This document shows positions 6,722 through 12,329 of a DNA stretch of 12,329 bases, piece after piece. This DNA comes from Syntrophorhabdaceae bacterium PtaU1.Bin034. GTDB taxonomy: Bacteria; Desulfobacterota_G; Syntrophorhabdia; Syntrophorhabdales; WCHB1-27. Numbering within the stretch: the stretch's first letter is position 1; each line of letters starts with the position of its first letter. Position numbers and translations under genes: made by a program. The DNA is taken from positions 1 to 12,329 of the forward strand of contig MVRP01000119.1 in NCBI GenBank assembly GCA_002067405.1. The letters are read 5' to 3'. A model generated the notes under the pieces. It was given only the letters and a program-made list of their open reading frames with translations. It did no database searches and had not been told where the DNA came from.

Positions 6722-7843
6722 TTATCCTCTCGCCTTCTCAGCTTCTCTCCTTTCCACGGTGCATTGAATACCCTGTCCCGCAAAACCGGGGGCGAAGCAG
6801 CCGTTATCATTCACACACAGAGCAGGCCTTCTGTCCCCTGATTTCCATCTGCTGATCAGACCCGGTTCACGTATGAGAGGCCGGGAGAGCGCGATATAGT
6901 CGGCCGTGCCATCTGTCACGAGTCTCTCTGCCGTTTCGAAGCCCCGGATCCCTCCCACAAGCATCAGGGGGGCTTCAATCTTTTCTTTGTACCGGCGAGC
7001 GGCAGCCTCGTAATAGGCCTCCGGCTCCCCGCTCTCAGCCTTTCCCGGACGTGAAGCGATCTTCTTTCCGGAGCTGAACGTCCCGCCGCTCATTTCTATT
7101 GCATCCACTCCTGCCGACACAAGCTTTTCTGCGGTCCGGACCATTTCGTCCACGGTGAATCCACCGGGAACGAAATCCTCCGAATTTATCTTGATGAGCA
7201 CAGGAAAATCGTCTCCCACCGCGTTCCTTATCCTCCTCACCACCTCAACCACAAACCTGCTCCGGTTCTCCAACGCGCCACCATACCCGTCCTCTCTCTT
7301 ATTGAAAAAGGGTGACAGGAACTGACTGAGCAGATAGCCGTGGGCAGCATGGACCTGTACGCCATCAAAACCCGCCCTGCGGGCCCGCACGGCGGCAAGT
7401 GCAAAAGCATCGGAAACATCCTCAATGTCTTGAACCGACATTTCCCACGCCCCTTCCGTTCCCGTCACCTCTTCTCCGGCTGAAGGTCCCATAGCCGGAC
7501 GGCCGCTGAGGGCCGTCGCTCCCCGGGAACCTGCATGGGCAAGCTGCAAAGCGATCTTACCTCCAAGTTCGTGGACCGCTCGCGCCATGTCAGTCAGGCC
7601 GGGGACAAGGCTGTCGGCGTATGCCCCCAGTTGCCAGGGGGTTGCCTGCCCCTCTCTGCTTACGTAGGCGTGGCCGCTCAAGATCAGTCCTATACCGCCC
7701 TCGGTGAGCCGTCTGGATACCTCGATGAGCGCCGGCGTCACCGACCCGTCCTCACCTGCCAGGCCCTCCCACGTGGAAGAGCGGACAAACCTGTTTACAA
7801 GCGTCATGCCCTTTATAGTCGTCGATTCAAATAGTATGGACAT
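6722..7843 (-). CDS. Old Yellow Enzyme-family NADH:flavin oxidoreductase
   Basis: 373 residues forming a single FMN-binding TIM barrel. This is the short form, without the C-terminal flavodoxin/NAD domains of 2,4-dienoyl-CoA reductase. Motifs are QLAHAGSRG (100-108), HAAHGYLLSQFLSPFFNKREDGYGG (165-189) with the His165/His168 substrate pair and Tyr170, the ENRSRF segment (192-197), Lys218, LVGGIR (295-300) and IALSRPLIREP (317-327) for FMN phosphate. Cys343, Cys349 and Cys361 near the C-terminus (CVNDNGCF, then GIQC) resemble part of an Fe-S ligand set, but the arrangement is incomplete compared with dienoyl-CoA reductase. ATG 7843 has AGGGGG about 5 nt upstream and begins the homologous region. 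It lies 73 bp after thiH on the same strand. Such enzymes reduce activated C=C bonds; the substrate here is unknown. Confidence 0.88.
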   Translation of the reverse strand: MSILFESTTIKGMTLVNRFVRSSTWEGLAGEDGSVTPALIEVSRRLTEGGIGLILSGHAYVSREGQATPWQLGAYADSLVPGLTDMARAVHELGGKIALQLAHAGSRGATALSGRPAMGPSAGEEVTGTEGAWEMSVQDIEDVSDAFALAAVRARRAGFDGVQVHAAHGYLLSQFLSPFFNKREDGYGGALENRSRFVVEVVRRIRNAVGDDFPVLIKINSEDFVPGGFTVDEMVRTAEKLVSAGVDAIEMSGGTFSSGKKIASRPGKAESGEPEAYYEAAARRYKEKIEAPLMLVGGIRGFETAERLVTDGTADYIALSRPLIREPGLISRWKSGDRRPALCVNDNGCFAPGFAGQGIQCTVERREAEKARG

Positions 7844-7916
7844 CCAAGCCCCCTGTGTGAAGTGATTGCCTGATCTTCGGCGGCGTTTCCGAGAAACAGG
7901 CACCGGAAAGAAAGCA

Positions 7917-8966
7917 CTATTGATTCACGATGTTACGCCAATCCGTCACTACCGGATCGTAACCTTTACGGATCAGCATGGACTTTATCTCGGCTAGGCT
8001 CCGTCCGTCATGCACCTGGAACTGCCCGTCCTCGTGCTGTTTCTCCGAGTCGTCGTAACCGCCCACCGTGGTCAACGACCCGGCGGATATCTTGGTAACG
8101 CCGAAGTCGATAATCCTGTCCCTGAAATCGGCATTCTCCCGGGTGGAAAGGTTGATCCCGGTGCGCGGAAAGAGAAGCCTGGCTGCGCAGATTATTTTCA
8201 CCATGTCCCTGTCGGATACGTCGAAGTAGTGATGTTCGTCCTCGGCCACGCGGCGCAGTCTGGGAAAGGAAAGGGAGTATTCAACTCCGGGATACTTCTT
8301 CTCCAGGTCGCGCATGTGCCTGAAAAGCGCAGGCACATCTCGACGCCAATCCGTAAGCCCCAGAAGCGCTCCCAGGGATATCTGCCTGAATCCCGCCTGA
8401 GCCATCCTCTCCGGGGCCTGGACACGGTAGTCGTAATTTTTCTTTGGACCGGCAAGATGCAACTCGTCGTAGCGTTTCCGATCGTACGTCTCCTGGTAGA
8501 GGGTTACCCCGTCTGCGCCGGCCAGGTAGATCTCACGGTATTCGTCCGTTTCCAGTGCGTACACCTCAATAGCGATGCCCGCAAAATACTTCACCGCTAT
8601 CTTCACTGCATCCCTTATATACGATGGAGGTGAATGATACCGCGATTCCCCGGTGAGGATCAGACAATTCTGAATACCTGTTGCCGCAAGCGCCTGGCAT
8701 TCCCTCTCTATTTCATCGAAGGAGAGCTTTCTTCTCGTGATCGCCATGTGCACCTGGAATCCGCAATAAGCGCACTGGTTCTGGCAATAGTTCGATATAT
8801 ACAGGGGGGCGTAAAGGCTTATTGCCCGACCGAAATACTGCCTCGTTACCTCCCGGGCTGCCCGGGCCAATTCCTCTAACAGCCCTCTGTCCTCCGAGGC
8901 AAAGATGTCATCGAGGTCTTCCAGCCTGAGATGTAACGGACTGGTGTGACGCGATATTCTACTCAT
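7917..8966 (-). CDS. thiH: 2-iminoacetate synthase (ThiH), radical SAM
   Basis: 349 residues, slightly short for ThiH (about 370). It cleaves tyrosine with a 5'-deoxyadenosyl radical to give dehydroglycine (2-iminoacetate) and p-cresol, feeding the thiazole ring of thiamin. The radical-SAM cluster motif is Cys61-x3-Cys65-x2-Cys68 in [12 protein letters not shown]. Other family marks are [12 protein letters not shown] (102-113), [10 protein letters not shown] (134-143), [29 protein letters not shown] (153-181) and [13 protein letters not shown] (272-284). Its ATG lies 8 bp inside the thiG end, implying coupled translation with its partner. Use of ThiH instead of the oxygen-dependent glycine oxidase ThiO fits an anaerobic lifestyle. 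Confidence 0.96.
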   Translation of the reverse strand: MSRISRHTSPLHLRLEDLDDIFASEDRGLLEELARAAREVTRQYFGRAISLYAPLYISNYCQNQCAYCGFQVHMAITRRKLSFDEIERECQALAATGIQNCLILTGESRYHSPPSYIRDAVKIAVKYFAGIAIEVYALETDEYREIYLAGADGVTLYQETYDRKRYDELHLAGPKKNYDYRVQAPERMAQAGFRQISLGALLGLTDWRRDVPALFRHMRDLEKKYPGVEYSLSFPRLRRVAEDEHHYFDVSDRDMVKIICAARLLFPRTGINLSTRENADFRDRIIDFGVTKISAGSLTTVGGYDDSEKQHEDGQFQVHDGRSLAEIKSMLIRKGYDPVVTDWRNIVNQ

Positions 8967-9735
8967 CGTAAAGAAACCCCGTCAAAGGAGATGAAGAGCT
9001 CGCCTCCGCGACCTTCCTGCCTGCTCCGGCAAGATAGGCCATTCTCCCCGCCTCGACGCTCCTCGCAAAAGCGACAGCCATCAGAACAGGATCCCGGGCA
9101 ATGGCCACAGCCGTATTGACAAGCACCGCGTCAGCACCGATCTCCATCGCCTCTGCCGCATGAGAGGGAAGGCCTATGCCTGCATCCACTATTATCGGCA
9201 CTTCGTCGATCTCCTCGATAAGGACCTCCAGGAGCATGCGTGTCTCCAGTCCCTGATTTGAGCCTATAAGCGAGCCGAGGGGCATGACTGCGGCTGCTCC
9301 CGCTCCCACCAGCGCCTTTGCCGCATAGAGATCCGGCTGCATATAAGGAAGAACGACGAAACCTTCCGAAGACAGAATTTCCGTGGCTTTGATCGTTTCC
9401 TGGTTGTCCGGCAGCAGATATCTGCTGTCATTTATCACCTCTATCTTTACCCAGTTCCCATACCCCGCTTCTTTCGCTATCCGGGCGATGCGGACCGCCT
9501 CTTTCGCATTTCTCGCGCCTGAGGTATTCACCATAATGACGGCATTTTTCGGAACGAAGGTAAGGATGTTCTCCTGCGTTTGTTCGAGATCGATGCGCCG
9601 CAAGGCAACGGTGACTATCTCCGTCCCCGACTCGATCATGGCCTGCCGCATCGTCTCCTTGCTCTCGAACTTCCCGGTGCCAAGGATGAAGCGGCTTTGA
9701 AGCTCCTTCCCCCCAATAATCAGCTTGTCTTCCAT
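8959..9735 (-). CDS. thiG: Thiazole synthase
   Basis: 258 residues, normal length. It condenses 1-deoxy-xylulose 5-phosphate, 2-iminoacetate from ThiH and sulfur from ThiS thiocarboxylate into the thiazole phosphate. It has a TIM-barrel fold. The imine-forming lysine is Lys97 in NWVKIEV, with Glu99 beside it. Family segments include FILGTGKF (16-23), [19 protein letters not shown] (71-89), [13 protein letters not shown] (150-162), [29 protein letters not shown] (183-211) and the MAYLAG tail. The start at 9735 has a GGGGG stretch about 6-7 nt upstream, within the thiS stop region. It lies 2 bp after thiS and overlaps thiH by 8 bp. Confidence 0.97.
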   Translation of the reverse strand: MEDKLIIGGKELQSRFILGTGKFESKETMRQAMIESGTEIVTVALRRIDLEQTQENILTFVPKNAVIMVNTSGARNAKEAVRIARIAKEAGYGNWVKIEVINDSRYLLPDNQETIKATEILSSEGFVVLPYMQPDLYAAKALVGAGAAAVMPLGSLIGSNQGLETRMLLEVLIEEIDEVPIIVDAGIGLPSHAAEAMEIGADAVLVNTAVAIARDPVLMAVAFARSVEAGRMAYLAGAGRKVAEASSSSPLTGFLYDE

Positions 9736-9737
9736 TG

Positions 9738-9935
9738 CTATCCCCCTCCCACGAGGGAAACCAGCTCCAAACGATCACCTTCCTTGAGTGTCGTGTCTGG
9801 CCACTTGTCTCTCTTCACTACCCTTTCATTCAACTCTACGATTACGAGCCCGGGTTCGAGTCTTCTCGACAGAATAAATTCCCTCAGGTTCTTCTCTTCC
9901 GTGTCGGTTGTCTTCCCGTTCACGATGACCTTCAC
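9738..9935 (-). CDS. thiS: Sulfur carrier protein ThiS
   Basis: 65 residues with a ubiquitin-like fold. Its C-terminal glycine is adenylated and converted to a thiocarboxylate that donates sulfur to ThiG. It starts MKVIVNGK, has the [26 protein letters not shown] core, and ends in SLVGGG at the very C-terminus, the required Gly-Gly tail. The start codon is GTG at 9935, overlapping the thiE stop as GTGA, so translation is coupled to thiE. The gene for its activating enzyme (ThiF) is not in the window. Confidence 0.95.
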   Translation of the reverse strand: MKVIVNGKTTDTEEKNLREFILSRRLEPGLVIVELNERVVKRDKWPDTTLKEGDRLELVSLVGGG

Positions 9936-10522
9936 CCGGCTGTCCCCCTGATGCGCTTCAGCAGCTCGGCCGTCTGGTCGTACGCTCTCACCACCCCCAC
10001 TGTCCTTGCGCCCGCCGACACGACGTCATCGATATTCGTAAGGTCGATACCCCCTATAACCACGAAAGGTATCTGAAGGTTCTGCGCTGCTTCCCGTACA
10101 TACGCAAGCCCCACCGCCGGTCGTCCGGGCTTGGTGGGCGTCGCGTACACGGGGCCTACCGATAGGTAATCCGCTCCGTCAAGAATTGCCTGTTTTCCCT
10201 GGTCGAGGTTGTGGGTGGTCTTTCCGAGGATCATTCCCTCACCGATGATCTTCCGGGTCTCCTCTGTCGACGTATCCTGCCCTACATGGACCCCGTCCGC
10301 TCCCGCCTTTACCGCAAGATGCGCGTCGTCGTTCAGAATAAAAATGAAGTCCTTCGCCGTCTTGTATGCAATGATCTCCCGTGCCTTTTCCAGTATTGCG
10401 GCTTCATCCCCTGACTTGTCCCGCAATTGCACGATCGCTGCTCCGTCATCGACAGCCTTCTTTAGGACGTGCACCGAGTCCGAGATTACATACAGATCAT
10501 TTACGAAAGGTATTTTTTTCAT
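9932..10522 (-). CDS. thiE: Thiamin-phosphate synthase
   Basis: 196 residues. It couples HMP pyrophosphate with thiazole phosphate to give thiamin phosphate. It has a TIM-barrel fold. Motifs are VQLRDK (31-36), [21 protein letters not shown] (62-82, with the NDD metal/diphosphate site), GKTTHN (100-105), [13 protein letters not shown] (121-133) and VVIGGID (154-160). I chose ATG 10522 ([15 protein letters not shown]), preceded by GGGGA, over a TTG eight codons upstream at 10546, which would add residues outside the family. It shares a GTGA overlap with thiS and sits 112 bp after purA. Confidence 0.94.
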   Translation of the reverse strand: MKKIPFVNDLYVISDSVHVLKKAVDDGAAIVQLRDKSGDEAAILEKAREIIAYKTAKDFIFILNDDAHLAVKAGADGVHVGQDTSTEETRKIIGEGMILGKTTHNLDQGKQAILDGADYLSVGPVYATPTKPGRPAVGLAYVREAAQNLQIPFVVIGGIDLTNIDDVVSAGARTVGVVRAYDQTAELLKRIRGTAG

Positions 10523-10548
10523 GGTTCCCCAGAGAGTGAGTGTCAATA

Positions 10549-10577
10549 TTTATAGCGCAAACGGGGCAAAAAATAAA
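10549..10577 (-). promoter_or_regulatory. Possible internal promoter before thiE
   Basis: Leftward, a good -10 TATAAA (10554-10549) stands 17 bp from a poor -35 TTTATT (10577-10572). The start would fall near 10542, leaving a leader of about 20 nt with a GGGGA ribosome site. It could let the thi genes be expressed apart from purA. No TPP-riboswitch core (CUGAGA or similar) is visible in this gap, so this regulation would be plain transcription. Confidence 0.3.
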
Positions 10578-10610
10578 GGTGCGTTGAGGGTGCCTAAGGC
10601 AAGACCCGAG
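10578..10610 (-). terminator. Weak possible terminator after purA
   Basis: The leftward RNA could form TGCC-TTA-GGCA, extended by GGG/CCC across a three-base bulge (arms about 10603-10584). A T-rich run (TTTATTTTTT, about 10577-10568) follows only after roughly 10 nt of non-T sequence. That spacing is poor for intrinsic termination, so I rate it low. Read-through into thiE is plausible. Confidence 0.2.
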
Positions 10611-10634
10611 AGAAATTGCGCTGACCGAGGTTGC

Positions 10635-11927
<1,293 letters not shown>

Positions 11928-11940
11928 TTAATTCCCCCTT

Positions 11941-11967
11941 CGGCACTTGACCCTCGCAAACGTGCCG
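11941..11967 (-). promoter_or_regulatory. Inverted repeat at the purA transcription start
   Basis: Leftward reading gives CGGCAC, a 15-base centre, then GTGCCG: a perfect 6-bp inverted repeat. Inside it, TTG and CAA could add 3 bp around a CGAGGGT loop. The 5' arm overlaps the predicted start point and the 3' arm abuts the AAGGGGG ribosome site. It could be a repressor operator or an mRNA hairpin shielding the start region. The regulator is unknown. Confidence 0.45.
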
Positions 11968-11971
11968 GATT

Positions 11972-12000
11972 ATCATAATTCTTTTTATATGAGAGGTCAA
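11972..12000 (-). promoter_or_regulatory. Sigma-70-like promoter for purA
   Basis: Leftward: -35 TTGACC (12000-11995), spacer of exactly 17 bp, -10 TATGAT (11977-11972). Both boxes match the consensus at 5 of 6 bases. The start would fall near 11965, giving a leader of about 40 nt with the ribosome site AAGGGGG before ATG 11924. Confidence 0.7.
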
Positions 12001-12068
12001 ACGAAAACGAATTCCCGTGTCGCCCTCCCCAACGGTTCCCTCGGCTACCCGATAGTCGCCCATACCCC

Positions 12069-12097
12069 TTGACAAAGACAATCCGGAATGATACCAA
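12069..12097 (+). promoter_or_regulatory. Possible sigma-70-like promoter of the SDH subunit gene
   Basis: A perfect -35 TTGACA (12069-12074) is followed after 17 bp by a weak -10 TACCAA (12092-12097); a shifted box (ATACCA) is also possible. The expected start point is about 12103-12105, at the ATG itself (12104). If this is the promoter, the mRNA would be leaderless or nearly so. Confidence 0.4.
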
Positions 12098-12103
12098 AAA
12101 GGA

Positions 12104-12329
12104 ATGTTTATTTGGCTTTTTCACAGGATCAGCGGCGTTACCCTCATAGGGCTTTTCGCCATGAAAATATTCTCGAGCTACTTCCTCTACGGCAAAGACC
12201 AGAAACCCGACTGGGCCCTCGGCATCCACAGGAACCCGGTTTTGGATGTTCTCATACTTGTGCTTTTTACCTTCCACAGTCTCTACGGCCTCAGAACCAT
12301 CGCCATCGATCTGGGCTACAAGAAAGAGA
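12104..12329 (+). CDS. sdhC: Succinate dehydrogenase/fumarate reductase cytochrome b-type membrane anchor (3' end cut by window)
   Basis: I translated 75 N-terminal residues by hand; the frame is still open at the window end. It encodes a small membrane subunit that anchors the SDH/FRD catalytic subunits and binds heme and quinone. The HRISG motif (7-11) begins the first membrane helix (about 9-30). A second hydrophobic stretch (about 46-60) leads into HSLYGLRTIAIDLG (58-71), the H-x3-G-x-R-x4-D heme/quinone signature of SdhC/SdhD proteins. The TGA just upstream (12089-12091) rules out a longer start in this frame. AAAGGA directly abuts the ATG, too close for a normal ribosome site. Whether it is subunit C or D cannot be settled from this fragment; the flavoprotein and iron-sulfur genes would be expected to the right. 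Confidence 0.78.
   Translation, partial: MFIWLFHRISGVTLIGLFAMKIFSSYFLYGKDQKPDWALGIHRNPVLDVLILVLFTFHSLYGLRTIAIDLGYKKE

Noticed and set aside
7844..7916. GTTTC-TCG-GAAAC hairpin between thiH and the OYE gene
   Set aside because: The stem is 5 bp with no following U-run, so it is not a credible terminator, and the stem is too small to call a regulatory element.
8010..8633. Open frame of 207 codons on the plus strand, antisense to thiH
   Set aside because: It sits entirely inside intact thiH and has no recognisable domain.
10523..10634. Search for a TPP riboswitch before thiE
   Set aside because: The conserved CUGAGA-type and GCCAGCG-type elements are absent, and the gap is mostly too AT-rich and short for the full fold plus leader.

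Overview
The window looks like an ordinary chromosomal stretch from a Gram-negative, probably anaerobic bacterium. My best guess is a Desulfobacterota ('deltaproteobacterial') lineage, possibly a syntroph-like one. The clues are: a lipid-transport operon of the Mla type (so there is an outer membrane); an oxygen-sensitive radical-SAM ThiH for thiazole synthesis; a one-step LL-diaminopimelate aminotransferase (DapL); C5-pathway heme synthesis (HemL); and a succinate dehydrogenase/fumarate reductase membrane subunit. The lineage is an inference; no rRNA or other marker is present.

Layout. Positions 1-5329 form one leftward unit, transcribed from the right: hemL, then alr, mlaE, mlaF, mlaD and a truncated gene for a secreted protein. 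From alr onward the genes overlap or nearly touch: alr/mlaE overlap by 11 bp, mlaE and mlaF are 5 bp apart, mlaF/mlaD overlap by 17 bp, and mlaD and the last gene share one base. The unit joins heme precursor synthesis, D-alanine supply for peptidoglycan and the inner-membrane part of a phospholipid transporter. A 193-bp divergent region (5330-5522) separates it from the rightward dapL (5523-6686), which makes meso-diaminopimelate precursor for the same wall. A strong sigma-70-like promoter for hemL has its -10 only 8 bp from the start codon, so that transcript may be leaderless.

Positions 6722-11924 hold a second leftward group: purA, thiE, thiS, thiG, thiH and an Old Yellow Enzyme-family flavin oxidoreductase. 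thiE-thiS-thiG-thiH are packed with overlaps or 2-bp gaps and build the thiazole half of thiamin and join it to the pyrimidine half. ThiC, ThiD and ThiF are not here, and I see no TPP riboswitch. purA has a very good sigma-70-like promoter and an inverted repeat around its predicted transcription start. At the right edge, diverging from purA, is the 5' part of a gene for an SDH-type cytochrome b membrane anchor (12104 to the end).

No gap exceeds 300 bp. I found no mobile elements, CRISPR, tRNA or rRNA, and no convincing new multi-gene system. The points most worth checking are the two possible leaderless promoters, the unknown secreted protein coupled to the Mla genes, the extra flavoenzyme at the end of the thiamin operon, and the purA promoter repeat.
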